A stretch of DNA of 64,000 bases from Flammeovirga yaeyamensis (GCF_018736045.1 NZ_CP076132.1:3333501-3397500), one strand, 5' to 3'; positions 18,397 through 27,571 are shown, counted from the stretch's first letter. Notes: generated by a model not told the origin, from the sequence alone. Program-made: numbers and translations.

Positions 18397-18421
18397 TGTA
18401 TCGTTATTTTAGGACTGTACA
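18397..18421 (-). repeat. Right terminal inverted repeat of the IS3-family element
   Basis: Partner of the repeat at 16968-16992, directly upstream of orfA. The IS promoter should overlap or adjoin this end. TCA at 18422-18424 repeats the TCA before the left end. Confidence 0.93.
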
Positions 18422-18433
18422 TCACATAAATAG

Positions 18434-18473
18434 AAAAGAGGCTGAATCATTTTCATGATCAGCCTCTTTTTTT
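18434..18473. terminator. Bidirectional terminator, original terminator of the giant T9SS gene
   Basis: AAAAGAGGCTGA (18434-18445) pairs with TCAGCCTCTTTT (18459-18470), followed by more T on the plus strand and by T on the minus strand beyond the A-run. Removing the IS and one target duplication would put this hairpin about 20 bases after the stop of the giant gene. It also faces the small minus-strand ORF. Confidence 0.85.
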
Positions 18474-18513
18474 ATTCCTAATGGATTATATATATAGTAT
18501 TTGTGTTATTATC

Positions 18514-18663
18514 TTATCTTGATAATGATGCTGCTTCCGGCATCGCTGGTTTTGAAGTTTTTTCAATAGTAATATTCACTTCCTCAGTATGGCTTACACG
18601 GTTGAACATAAGGAATAATCCTATGAGAAAAATGATGGTGAATATTTTTACTAATGTCTTCAT
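18514..18663 (-). CDS. Small 49-residue protein with N-terminal hydrophobic segment
   Basis: The minus strand encodes MKTLVKIFTIIFLIGLFLMF followed by a short polar tail that ends PEAASLSR and a stop. Residues 5-20 form a clear membrane or signal segment after two lysines. The stop is 41 bases from the bidirectional terminator at 18434-18473 in the right orientation, which supports a real transcript. The tail has no known motif. A plus-strand frame of 89 residues overlaps it but lacks any protein-like pattern. Function is unknown; a small membrane peptide is the simplest reading. Coding status rests on composition, start codon and terminator only. Confidence 0.5.
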   Translation of the reverse strand: MKTLVKIFTIIFLIGLFLMFNRVSHTEEVNITIEKTSKPAMPEAASLSR

Positions 18664-18972
18664 AAGAGTGGTTGATTATCTACAATTATTACAATTATGT
18701 ACGAGACCTAGACAAAAAATATTTCAAAATTTAACATCTTATTTAAATATTGAAATGCATTTCTTTAAATAGTACAAAATCTTTAAAAAGCATCTAATTA
18801 TGTGACATTTTTGATACAAATTTAGTTCGATTTCTTCCTATTTTTTTTGATTTTTTTATACCTATCAAATTTTTATTGGTAACTTGATATAAAGAGCTAA
18901 TTTGAAATTCCATCAGATTTCTCCTTTATTCTAAATTTGTTGAATTTTCACATCACCTTTGTTTTTTAAACA
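18664..18972. other. AT-rich intergenic region between divergent genes
   Basis: This stretch of about 310 bases holds no ORF or RNA gene that I can support. It should contain the promoters of the small minus-strand ORF and of the plus-strand OmpA-family gene; one -7-like box is listed separately. Confidence 0.5.
18932..18939 (+). promoter_or_regulatory. Putative Bacteroidota -7 box (TAnnTTTG) before the OmpA-family gene
   Basis: TAAATTTG fits the TAnnTTTG consensus of the Bacteroidota primary sigma factor and lies 34 bases before the ATG at 18973. A TTTG at 18901-18904 is too far upstream to be an ideal -33 element, so support is modest. Confidence 0.4.
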
Positions 18973-20949
18973 ATGAATAGAATTGTTTCATACTGTTTAT
19001 ATTTCACATCTTTCTTACTTTCTATTCTTGCTCCTCAAATTATGTATGGGCAAGGTGACAAATCATTTGAGAAGGTTCATTTTCCAAATCAGACAAAAGA
19101 ATTAAAAGTTGCCATTCGAAATATCGAAATCGGTGACAATTATAAGAATGTCTATCACTTGTATGATAGTGCACTGATTTATTATAAAAAAGCAGAACAA
19201 TTAAATTCTGAGAGTGCACAATTACAATTTAAAATTGGACAGGCATTTTATTTATCAGATCAATTAGATAGTGCAGATGTTCGCCTATGTAATTCATTAG
19301 CACTTGATAAAAATAATTTAAAGACAGTTTTTCTAGCTGCTCGAGTGGCTCATTTAGAAGAAAAATGGGATAAAGCTATAGAACTTTATGAGAAATATAA
19401 TTCTCTTCATGATGGTATTGTTTCGCCATCAAAAAGTGAGGTAGACTTCTTACTTTCTCAAACCAAGTTTGCCAAAACTTTAGACAACTCCTCACTTACT
19501 ATTAAAAACCTCGAAGAGCTCAATTCTTCATCAGATGATTTCCAAGCACACTTACACCCTCAAACCAATCAACTATTTTTCACTTCAAATAGAGCATCTC
19601 AAAATAGTGTAACTCCAAAATTAGATGGATTGTATTATGACAACATCTATTATTTTAACTCTGATTCCAACCAAGTTAAGCTAATCAAAGATCATATAAT
19701 CAATCCGGAAGGAAATAGTAGTGTCACTGGAATATCCAAATCAGGCAAAACCTTAATCATGTATCAAGGAGCATTACAAGGTGTGGTAAGTTACAGTCGA
19801 TTTGAAAATATAAACGGAGAGAATATCCCAAAAGGAAAAACTAAACTCCCAAAACAGATTAATAATTATTTCTTCACCCAAGGAAGCGGTTCCTTTACTC
19901 CGGATGGTAAAGAGTTCTATTTCTCTGGTAAAAGAAAAAAAGATATGCACTCAAATATTTTCATTTCAAAAAGAAGTGGAAAAAAGTGGACTAAGCCAAC
20001 CCCTATTTTTAAAGGTGATTCGGAACATCTAAACCCTTACTTCTCCACTAACGGAGATACACTTTTCTTTGCATCAAATGACATGAAAAGTATAGGAGGT
20101 TATGATATTTTTTATAGTGTAAAAAAAGGTAACAACTGGAGTGAGAAAGTCAATTTAGGATTAGGAATAAACAGTCCATTTGATGAAATCTCTTATTCAG
20201 CGAATAAAGATGGGAACATTAAATATGTTGCGTCAAATCGTTTGGGCGGTCTAGGAAATTATGATATTTATGAGATATCAGATGGCAATAATGATAAGGA
20301 TGAAATTGTTCTTGAAAAAATCATTACTCCTCATGTCAATAGAATTGAGCTAACGATAGTAGATGCTGAAACAAAAATGCCGCTTATAGCAACACAGATA
20401 CAATTATATAATCTTGAAGAAAATGTTCTTTTAAGGAATCAAATTACAGATCAAAACGGACATGTCATCCTTAATGACTTACCTAGCGAAGTGGATCTTG
20501 GTGGTAATATTCTAAAAAAGGGGTATGAATTCTATTCAAGAAATTTTGAGATTGATAGAGATACATCAAATATAATTATTGAACTTCCTCCTATCCAATT
20601 AAATCAGAAAGTCACACTTGAAAATATATTTTTTGATACCAATTCGAGTGTCATCAAAGATAAATCTATTCCTGAGTTAAGAGCCTTACTCAACTTCTTA
20701 TTATTAAACGATAAAGTAAATATATTAATTGAGGGTCATACAGATAATGTAGGAGATAAAGAATACAATCAGAATTTATCCAATACTAGAGCTGATGCAA
20801 TTTTAAGGTACCTCAATCAAAATGGAATTCCTGAATATCGACTTCAAGCAAAAGGGTTTGGTGATACCCAACCTATTTCAGAGAATACAAACGAAGAGGG
20901 TCGAGCAAAAAACAGAAGAACGGAATTCAAGGTCATTAAGACACAGTAA
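18973..20949 (+). CDS. TPR / PD40 propeller / CRD / OmpA protein, PorE-like architecture
   Basis: The 658-residue protein has a signal peptide (ending near PQIMYGQG), then tetratricopeptide-like helices (about 60-165), a WD40-like PD40 propeller (about 185-435, with repeats such as FTPDGKEFYFSGKR and NPYFSTNGDTLFFAS), a carboxypeptidase-regulatory-like domain (about 455-530) and a C-terminal OmpA domain (about 545-658, EGHTDNVGDKEYNQNLSNTR and GRAKNRRTEFKV) that should bind peptidoglycan. This domain order is that of PorE, a component of type IX secretion. Paralogues with the same order are common in this phylum, so membership of the secretion machine is only a possibility. No lipobox Cys is visible, unlike classical PorE. 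Confidence 0.8.
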   Translation: MNRIVSYCLYFTSFLLSILAPQIMYGQGDKSFEKVHFPNQTKELKVAIRNIEIGDNYKNVYHLYDSALIYYKKAEQLNSESAQLQFKIGQAFYLSDQLDSADVRLCNSLALDKNNLKTVFLAARVAHLEEKWDKAIELYEKYNSLHDGIVSPSKSEVDFLLSQTKFAKTLDNSSLTIKNLEELNSSSDDFQAHLHPQTNQLFFTSNRASQNSVTPKLDGLYYDNIYYFNSDSNQVKLIKDHIINPEGNSSVTGISKSGKTLIMYQGALQGVVSYSRFENINGENIPKGKTKLPKQINNYFFTQGSGSFTPDGKEFYFSGKRKKDMHSNIFISKRSGKKWTKPTPIFKGDSEHLNPYFSTNGDTLFFASNDMKSIGGYDIFYSVKKGNNWSEKVNLGLGINSPFDEISYSANKDGNIKYVASNRLGGLGNYDIYEISDGNNDKDEIVLEKIITPHVNRIELTIVDAETKMPLIATQIQLYNLEENVLLRNQITDQNGHVILNDLPSEVDLGGNILKKGYEFYSRNFEIDRDTSNIIIELPPIQLNQKVTLENIFFDTNSSVIKDKSIPELRALLNFLLLNDKVNILIEGHTDNVGDKEYNQNLSNTRADAILRYLNQNGIPEYRLQAKGFGDTQPISENTNEEGRAKNRRTEFKVIKTQ

Positions 20950-20974
20950 GCTCAATAACTTTATTATTTTATTG

Positions 20975-20982
20975 TATCTTCG
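20975..20982 (+). promoter_or_regulatory. Putative -7-like box before hldD
   Basis: TATCTTCG differs from TAnnTTTG at one position and lies about 68 bases before the hldD ATG, after the stop of the OmpA-family gene. It suggests hldD has its own promoter; no convincing -33 element was seen. Confidence 0.3.
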
Positions 20983-21049
20983 CACTTGTCTTTTGAAAAG
21001 AAACGTTTCAAAATGACTTTACCAATCAAATATTCAAAATTAAGAAATT

Positions 21050-22021
21050 ATGATCGTAGTTACGGGTGCGGCTGGCTTTATTGGTAGTTGCATGATATCT
21101 AGATTAAATGAAGATAATTTTAACCATATTATCGCTGTAGATGACTTCTCTTTTCCTGAGAAAAATAAAAATTTAGAAGGAAAAAAAATATTGGAACGTG
21201 TAGAAAGGGAAGAGTTTTTTGATTGGTTAGATAAAAATCACCTTGAGGTTGAATTCATTTTTCATTTAGGTGCAAGAACAAGCACAGCGGAGTTCAATAG
21301 AGATATCCTTTCTCATTTGAATACGGAATACACTAAGAAAATGTGGAATGCAACTATTCAATATGCAATCCCTTTAGTATATGCCTCTTCAGCTGCAACT
21401 TATGGCTTAGGTGAATTAGGATATGAAGATAGTGAGGAAATTATTCCAAACTTGAAACCTCTAAACCCATATGGAGAGTCAAAGAATGAGTTCGATAAAT
21501 GGGCTTTACAACAAGAAAGACAACCTATGTTCTGGGCTGGATTGAAATTCTTCAATGTTTATGGTCCTAATGAATATCATAAAGAAAGAATGGCTTCTGT
21601 TATTTTCCATGCGTTTAATCAAATTGGAAAAACAGATGCAATGAAATTGTTCCAATCTCACAACCCAGATTATAAAGACGGAGAACAACAACGTGATTTC
21701 GTTTATGTAAAAGATGTTGTAGAAATGATGATGTTCTTAATGCATCATAGAAAAGCTGAAGATTCAGGTATTTACAATGTTGGTACTGGTGAGGCAAGAA
21801 CTTTCCTTGATTTAACTAAAGCTACTTTTAAAGCAATGGGCATTGAGGAGAATATTTCTTATATCCCTACTCCAGAAGACATCAGAGATAAATATCAGTA
21901 TTTTACTGAAGCAACAATGCAAAAAATGAGATCTATTGGATATGACAAGCCTTTCACTTCCTTAGAAGAAGGTGTTGAGGACTATGTCAAAAACTATTTG
22001 ATGGATACGAAAAGATATTAA
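21050..22021 (+). CDS. hldD: ADP-L-glycero-D-manno-heptose 6-epimerase
   Basis: HldD (RfaD) performs the last step of ADP-heptose synthesis for the lipopolysaccharide core, changing ADP-D,D-heptose to ADP-L,D-heptose in the cytoplasm. The 323 residues fit the family. The nucleotide-binding motif GAAGFIGS is at residues 6-13, HLGARTSTAE is typical for HldD, and the YGESK stretch (NPYGESKNEFD) gives the SDR catalytic Tyr and Lys. FFNVYGPNEYHK and QQRDFVYVKDV are further HldD signatures. It sits alone before a strong terminator. Its presence suggests the outer membrane LPS contains heptose. Confidence 0.93.
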   Translation: MIVVTGAAGFIGSCMISRLNEDNFNHIIAVDDFSFPEKNKNLEGKKILERVEREEFFDWLDKNHLEVEFIFHLGARTSTAEFNRDILSHLNTEYTKKMWNATIQYAIPLVYASSAATYGLGELGYEDSEEIIPNLKPLNPYGESKNEFDKWALQQERQPMFWAGLKFFNVYGPNEYHKERMASVIFHAFNQIGKTDAMKLFQSHNPDYKDGEQQRDFVYVKDVVEMMMFLMHHRKAEDSGIYNVGTGEARTFLDLTKATFKAMGIEENISYIPTPEDIRDKYQYFTEATMQKMRSIGYDKPFTSLEEGVEDYVKNYLMDTKRY

Positions 22022-22071
22022 TAGAAAAAGGCGTTTGAAATAAATGCTTTTTAATATTTGATTCATTTAAG

Positions 22072-22108
22072 AGATGGTGTCATAAATTAATGATACCATC
22101 TTTTTTTT
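22072..22108. terminator. Terminator between hldD and the convergent GH13 gene
   Basis: AGATGGTGTCAT (22072-22083) pairs with ATGATACCATCT (22090-22101) with one wobble pair, followed by eight T on the plus strand. The T-run overlaps the stop region of the minus-strand amylase gene. Confidence 0.85.
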
Positions 22109-23909
22109 ATTTTAATTCTAAAATAGAAATTGATAACGGACTTAAGAACATGTTTTCTTTTAGTTTAAATTCAAGATTACTCAAAATATTTTTACCTACT
22201 TCATATCCTTTTACACAGCTTTTATATTTTGAGAAATCAATTTTTACTTCTTCTTTATCATTATTATTAATAAGAACAATAATACTCTGTGCTTTTGAGA
22301 TTCTAAAATATACATAGACTTCATCTAGAGGTATAAAATGAACTAACTTCCCCTCTGCTATTGCCTTAGCATTTTTCCTCCATTTCAGTAATTTAGAAAT
22401 GAAGTTCCAAATCTCATTCTGAGCATCACTCCTTCCTTCTGCAGTAAAAGCATTGACCTTATCTTTATCCCAACCACCAGGAAAATCATTTCTAAGTGAG
22501 GAATGATCACTTTCTTCCCCTTCGAAAAGTAGTTCAGTGCCATAATACAGTTGAGGTATCCCTCTTGTAGTTAATAAAAAACCAATGGCTAGTTTTAATC
22601 TTTCAACTGTTTTTACCTTGGAAAAAACTCTTGTTATATCATGATTATCCAAACATGTCAATAACTGATATGGATTTTTATGTAAAAAGTCTTGTGAAAG
22701 CTGATTATACAATTGAAGCATTTGACTCTCCCAATATTTAGATTTATCCGATTTTGAAAATGAATTACAAGCAGTAAAAGCTAACGGAAGATCTGTCACT
22801 GCTGAAGTATTATGCTTATTATATGTATTATATCTTGCAGCATAACTTGTTTCTCCAACAAGCACTTCAGCCACAATGTAAAGTGATGGATACTCTTTTA
22901 AAATTGCTTTACACCATTGGTCATTAAACTCTTTAAATACATAACCAAACGTATCTACTCTTAATCCATCTAATTGTGCATATTCTATCCACCAAATCGT
23001 ATTTTGGATCAAATATTTGGCTAATAATGGATGATTTTGATTTAGATCAGGCATTTGATCCGTAAACCATCCCTCCTGTGTACTTATTTTATCCTCAGAA
23101 GACGCATAGGGATCAAAAGAAGTATTCACATGGTAATTTGTACCCAAATAATTTTTAGCTTCATATCGATCAATATATAGCTGATTATTTAACCAATTAT
23201 CATCTGGGATATCAGATAGCCACTTATGTTGAATTCCTATATGATTAAAAACAACATCTTTGATCAATTTCATCTTATTCTGATGTAATTTCTGAGAAAG
23301 TTCAAGATATAAATCATTCGAACCTAATCTCTCATCCACTTGATAATAATCGGTGATGCCATATCCATGATAAGAATACTCCTTTGCATTATTTTCCAAA
23401 ACGGGAGTTAACCAAAGTGTAGAACAACCCAAATCTTTTACATAATCTATATTGTCAATAATCCCTTGTAGATCTCCCCCATGTCTTCCAAAAGGTTTAT
23501 CTCTATTTTCTCTCTCAAACAATCTTTTTGATTTAAACTGACCTCCTTTTGAAAAACGATCTGGCATAATGAGATAAACAACATCTTTAGGTTGAATTGT
23601 TAAGTTGTCATCCTTATACTTATTTTGAATGTTCCTTTCTTTTAATTCATAGAGAATTTCCTCAACAATATCTTCGCCCTTAAAAAATTGAATGGTAAAA
23701 AACTCCGCTGAAATATTTTCTTTTAAGGTAAAGTTGATAAACAGATAATTTGGGTTATGGGTTATCTCAGTACCATCCAATCTTAGTAAATGATCTGCAT
23801 CCTTAGTTTTTACATCATATTGGCTGATGTTTTGACCATAAACCATCAACTGTAATTGTTTATTCTCGAAGGAGTTCCACCAATAAGGGGGTTCAATTTT
23901 CTGAATCAT
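22107..23909 (-). CDS. GH13 neopullulanase / cyclomaltodextrinase-like enzyme
   Basis: The enzyme should hydrolyse maltodextrins, cyclodextrins or pullulan fragments. An N-terminal beta domain (about 1-105, beginning IEPPYWWNSF) is the type found in cyclomaltodextrinases and SusA-like enzymes, followed by the GH13 barrel and a small C-terminal beta domain. Catalytic residues are Asp319 (GLRVDTFGY), Glu348 (VAEVLVGE) and Asp424 (LDNHDITR). The 600-residue length is normal. No signal peptide is visible, and no upstream in-frame start offers one, so it probably acts in the cytoplasm on imported oligosaccharides, unlike periplasmic SusA. It lies 85 bases after the T9SS amylase on the same strand. 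Confidence 0.9.
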   Translation of the reverse strand: MIQKIEPPYWWNSFENKQLQLMVYGQNISQYDVKTKDADHLLRLDGTEITHNPNYLFINFTLKENISAEFFTIQFFKGEDIVEEILYELKERNIQNKYKDDNLTIQPKDVVYLIMPDRFSKGGQFKSKRLFERENRDKPFGRHGGDLQGIIDNIDYVKDLGCSTLWLTPVLENNAKEYSYHGYGITDYYQVDERLGSNDLYLELSQKLHQNKMKLIKDVVFNHIGIQHKWLSDIPDDNWLNNQLYIDRYEAKNYLGTNYHVNTSFDPYASSEDKISTQEGWFTDQMPDLNQNHPLLAKYLIQNTIWWIEYAQLDGLRVDTFGYVFKEFNDQWCKAILKEYPSLYIVAEVLVGETSYAARYNTYNKHNTSAVTDLPLAFTACNSFSKSDKSKYWESQMLQLYNQLSQDFLHKNPYQLLTCLDNHDITRVFSKVKTVERLKLAIGFLLTTRGIPQLYYGTELLFEGEESDHSSLRNDFPGGWDKDKVNAFTAEGRSDAQNEIWNFISKLLKWRKNAKAIAEGKLVHFIPLDEVYVYFRISKAQSIIVLINNNDKEEVKIDFSKYKSCVKGYEVGKNILSNLEFKLKENMFLSPLSISILELK

Positions 23910-23940
23910 AAAGAAACATCATTAATAAACTATAAAAATA

Positions 23941-23972
23941 AAAAAAGCCTACAACTTTCGTCATAGGCTTTT
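23941..23972 (-). terminator. Terminator after the T9SS amylase gene
   Basis: AAAAGCCTA pairs with TAGGCTTTT (23943-23951 with 23964-23972). On the minus strand the stem ends in a run of T. It may limit read-through into the next GH13 gene. Confidence 0.75.
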
Positions 23973-23994
23973 CAAATTAGTCAGAAAACATAAA

Positions 23995-26900
23995 TTATCT
24001 TCTAATTACTTTCTTCACTACTCTTCCTTCAGAAGTAAATAATTCAACAAAGTAAATTCCTGCAGGGAACATAGACAGATCCTTTTTAAATTGACCATTC
24101 ACTTGAAGTTGAGTACCTAACTGAAGTACTCGACCTGATTGGTCTCTTACAATCCACTCTACATCACCTTTCAAAGAAGTACTTGTTAAAGTCACCTCAC
24201 TTGAAGTAGGGTTTGGAGAAGCAATTACACTTTTACTCAATTCATTATCTTCAATTGAAGTAATGTCGTACGAAATTGAGTAAGTTAAATTGTTAATATT
24301 GGCACGAATGATACATGCACCGGACTGAGGTACTACAATATCTCCTCCTTCACCAGAAGCAGGTTGTAATTTGCCGTCTCCAGCATCTCCCCATTGTCCG
24401 CCGTTCCAGTCTTGTTGATCTATAAATTTGAATGACTGATTGATCACTACATTTATATTATCTAAATAAAATCCTCCTTCACCATCTTTTGTCATTTCTA
24501 AAGATTTTGATGGATCCCAAGCAATACCTGCTACATCGCCTACTAAATAAAGTTTTGCGTTGTTTTGTTCGAAAGAAACGAAATGAGGACCTTCGGAAAC
24601 ATCTCCAGAAACCGCTTTTAATGACATTTCGAATGGTTTATCAGTATCAGACAAGCCGAATAACTCTTTTGGAGTGAAGGTCGCTACATATTTATTCCCT
24701 TCTTTTGTCATCGGAGTTGTCTGAACATTTGTAATGTTACCTGAACCATACTCATCCATCACTAGCCCTGCTTCAAGAGTTACAGTTCCATCAAAAGTTT
24801 TTCCGGTTCCTTCTGGATTAAAGTAAACTTTGATTTCATCTTGTTCTCTAAAACCATAAGGAGTCACTTCAAATATTCTTTGATATCCGGTAGCTAATCC
24901 TGCCTCAGGAGTTGTTACTTGAACGTTAGTCAGAACAACAAACTCAGAAGGGTTTAATGTCATAGTTCCCGATGCTGGCACAGATTCTCCGTTTTCAAAG
25001 TAACTATACCAATTCGTATCATCAGAAGAATAATCATAAGTGTAATCCTCTTCATTTAAAGTAAAGTTACCTACTACTTTTACTTTCATTGTAGCTCCTT
25101 CTAAGGATATAGTTTTAATATCACTTCTTAGATCATATGAGTATTTATCATCAGCTAATGAACCCAAGTCATAATCATTTCTTAGTTTTAATAAAGCAGC
25201 ATATACTTTATACAGTTCATCTCTAACTTCATCATTTTGAGTATCAAATTCTTTAATAAGTGGTTTTTCAGAAGTTCTATTACCATCACTTACCTCACCT
25301 TGATATTCTGATTGATTGATAGAAACATTGTATCCTCTTTCACCAAATTGCCAGATCAATTTAGGACCAGGTACTAAGAAGAATAATGCAGATGCCAATT
25401 TTGCTCTACCAATACCATTTTCAATTTTCTTTAAATCATATGTTTGAGAGACTTTACCTGATGTTTCAGAATCATAAATTAAACGTTCTTCATCATGTGA
25501 CTCCATATAAGACATCACACCATGAACAGGCATATCTCTTTCTTTAGGAGATTGCCAAGCGATATCTGAATTATTTCCTTTTACAATATCTCTAAAATTA
25601 TGGTTGATATTACCCCACATCGAAATACCAGCTTGTGCTAGTACCTTTTCTTCTGAGTTATCTGCCAAATGTTCAAAAATTACCAATGCATTAGGATTAC
25701 GCTTTTTGATCTCTGTATTCATTCTTAATAATAAATCAATACGATCCTGATCATAGGCACTACCCCATTCATCACCATCAGTCTTAGGATTATTACCAAA
25801 ACCTTTTGTGAAGTCAAAACGGTAACCATCAATATGGTAATATTTCATCCAGTGAGCATTCACACTATCTACTAATGCCTTGGTGTAAGAACTTTCGTGA
25901 TTGAAGTCCGCCCCCCATTGTAAGCCTGGATTTGTGAAGTTTGATGTCTCATTAAACCAAGGGTTATCAGCACTAGGATCATCGTAATCTCCACCTTTGT
26001 TATACATACGTACCATTGGTGAAGAATGATAAGAGTGATTCAACACCAAGTCAATAATTACTGATAAACCTCTAGCATGTGCTTCGTCTACAAATTCTTT
26101 AAACTTATTCTTTGGACCGTAGTATTTATCTGGTGCAAAGTAAAAGTTAGGGTTATAACCCCAAGATAGGTTTCCTTCAAATTCGTTTACAGGCATCACA
26201 TGTATCACATTAGCTCCTAGATTTTTGATGTAATCTAATTCAGCAATTGCTGCCTCATATGTTGCTTCCTCCGTAAAATCCCTAAATAATAGTTCATAAA
26301 CTACAGCATCCTCAATAGGTGTTGGTGTAAAATCGGATGTTTTCCAAATATACTCTTCTTCGTTTATTTTGAAAGTAGAAGCTCTGAATCTAGTTTTCCC
26401 AGTTGGATAGTCAATTAATCCAGGATAACGAGTATCATCGATATATTGATCATCAGGGTCAGAAACTTTTTCAGTATAAGGATCTGCAATAATTAAAGAT
26501 CCATTGATTAAATATTGATAGATGTATTCAGTATCTGGATCCAAATTATCAAGTGTAATCCACCAATAATTTGCATCATCTTGTTTATCTACCTTCATTA
26601 ATGAAGAAGACGTTGGTGTCCAATCGTTAAAATCACCTATTACATATACAAATTCTTTTTTCTTAGCAGGGTCTTGTAAAACAAGAGTTACAGATGTAGC
26701 TCCATAGTTTACTCCTAATTGAGTTGCTTCAGCTGGTCTTGCTGCTTCTTGTATTGAACTTGGTCTAATTACCAATCGTAAAGAACGAGTAACTGTTTGA
26801 TCGTCTGCAGTCGCTATGATTTCAAAATCAACTACTCCACTAGAACCTGCATAATAATTATATGTTAAACTAGTTCCGTCAGTTACAGTTTGAACTGTAT

Positions 26901-27441
26901 TTCCATTAGCTTTTAAAACTATATTTGAATTCATATTAGTTGTTAAAGCAACTTGAGTTGTAGTATATTGATCTACAATCTCTCCATCCTCAGGATTTGT
27001 AACCGATACAGTTAATGCACCATCTTGAGCCGCTTCAAAAGTAAAGTCACTTGTTTGACCATCACCCCAATCTGCACCTTTAAAAATGATACCGATACTA
27101 GTAATTTCATCGGGTTGTGCATCAATAAATTCGGTTGGAATAAAAGAAATCTCCCAAATGTTTCCACTTTTCTTTGTCCATTTAGCAGCTGCTTGTGCCG
27201 AAGTAGCAGGATTTACGTTTGTAGGTGCACCAAAATCAGTATTTGGTACCCATACCCAAGCCCAAGCTTCAGTTAATCCTTCTAATTGTGCATTGCCTGT
27301 TACGTCAGCCGTAAATGTCACTTCCTGATTTACAATAATAGGTTCAGATGAAGTTGTAATTGTCTGGGCTCTCGAAGTAGTCAGAGTTGTTAAGATTAGA
27401 GCCAGAATAAAGTAAGTATTTCGTAGTATTATTTTCTTCAT
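23995..27441 (-). CDS. T9SS-secreted GH13 alpha-amylase family enzyme
   Basis: This 1148-residue protein should cleave starch or glycogen-like glucans outside the cell. It has a signal peptide (to about SRAQTI), N-terminal beta domains (about 25-240), a CBM48-like domain (about 250-350, VYVIGDFNDWTP), and a GH13 barrel with Asp543 (GYRFDFTKG), Glu590 (VIFEHLAD) and Asp650 (MESHDEERL). Further beta domains follow, one of them a starch-binding-like module near 980-1055 (LYLVGDVAGIAWDPS). The last 75 residues form a T9SS sorting domain (ASPNPTSSEV to VVKKVIRR). It lies in the sus locus, and a LacI-type operator is found 117 bases upstream of the start. Confidence 0.92.
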   Translation of the reverse strand: MKKIILRNTYFILALILTTLTTSRAQTITTSSEPIIVNQEVTFTADVTGNAQLEGLTEAWAWVWVPNTDFGAPTNVNPATSAQAAAKWTKKSGNIWEISFIPTEFIDAQPDEITSIGIIFKGADWGDGQTSDFTFEAAQDGALTVSVTNPEDGEIVDQYTTTQVALTTNMNSNIVLKANGNTVQTVTDGTSLTYNYYAGSSGVVDFEIIATADDQTVTRSLRLVIRPSSIQEAARPAEATQLGVNYGATSVTLVLQDPAKKKEFVYVIGDFNDWTPTSSSLMKVDKQDDANYWWITLDNLDPDTEYIYQYLINGSLIIADPYTEKVSDPDDQYIDDTRYPGLIDYPTGKTRFRASTFKINEEEYIWKTSDFTPTPIEDAVVYELLFRDFTEEATYEAAIAELDYIKNLGANVIHVMPVNEFEGNLSWGYNPNFYFAPDKYYGPKNKFKEFVDEAHARGLSVIIDLVLNHSYHSSPMVRMYNKGGDYDDPSADNPWFNETSNFTNPGLQWGADFNHESSYTKALVDSVNAHWMKYYHIDGYRFDFTKGFGNNPKTDGDEWGSAYDQDRIDLLLRMNTEIKKRNPNALVIFEHLADNSEEKVLAQAGISMWGNINHNFRDIVKGNNSDIAWQSPKERDMPVHGVMSYMESHDEERLIYDSETSGKVSQTYDLKKIENGIGRAKLASALFFLVPGPKLIWQFGERGYNVSINQSEYQGEVSDGNRTSEKPLIKEFDTQNDEVRDELYKVYAALLKLRNDYDLGSLADDKYSYDLRSDIKTISLEGATMKVKVVGNFTLNEEDYTYDYSSDDTNWYSYFENGESVPASGTMTLNPSEFVVLTNVQVTTPEAGLATGYQRIFEVTPYGFREQDEIKVYFNPEGTGKTFDGTVTLEAGLVMDEYGSGNITNVQTTPMTKEGNKYVATFTPKELFGLSDTDKPFEMSLKAVSGDVSEGPHFVSFEQNNAKLYLVGDVAGIAWDPSKSLEMTKDGEGGFYLDNINVVINQSFKFIDQQDWNGGQWGDAGDGKLQPASGEGGDIVVPQSGACIIRANINNLTYSISYDITSIEDNELSKSVIASPNPTSSEVTLTSTSLKGDVEWIVRDQSGRVLQLGTQLQVNGQFKKDLSMFPAGIYFVELFTSEGRVVKKVIRR

Positions 27442-27545
27442 AAAGTCAAAGAATTTCTATAAAATATTCATTTTCATATTCATAAAGGTACAAATAACAC
27501 TATAGGTTTCAAATTTTTTAACGCACTGATTTTATGCAAGTTAAC

Positions 27546-27571
27546 CTCAAACGGTAGCGCAATCGGTTTCG
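27546..27571. promoter_or_regulatory. Putative tandem LacI-family operators
   Basis: CGCAATCGGTTTCG at 27558-27571 is a pseudo-palindrome centred on CG and shares an exact 11-mer (AATCGGTTTCG) with the reverse strand of 34614-34624. A weaker similar site CTCAAACGGTAGCG adjoins at 27546-27559, 12 bases off centre to centre. LacI proteins typically bind such CG-centred dyads. Confidence 0.55.

Larger units (their letters stand above)
16968..18421 (-). mobile_element. Intact IS3-family insertion sequence, 1454 bp
   Basis: The ends are 25-base inverted repeats with two mismatches: 16968-16992 and 18397-18421, both starting TGTA and ending TACA when read inward from each tip. A 3-base target duplication TCA flanks the element (16965-16967 and 18422-18424). 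Inside are overlapping orfA and orfB joined by a probable -1 frameshift, and a terminator near the left end. All key parts look intact, so the copy may still be active or is recent. It inserted 9 bases after the stop codon of the giant T9SS gene, leaving that gene whole but parting it from its own terminator. Confidence 0.95.

Noticed and set aside
18503-18772. Plus-strand 89-residue ORF after the terminator
   Set aside because: It has no protein-like pattern, overlaps the more convincing minus-strand small ORF and covers a probable promoter region.
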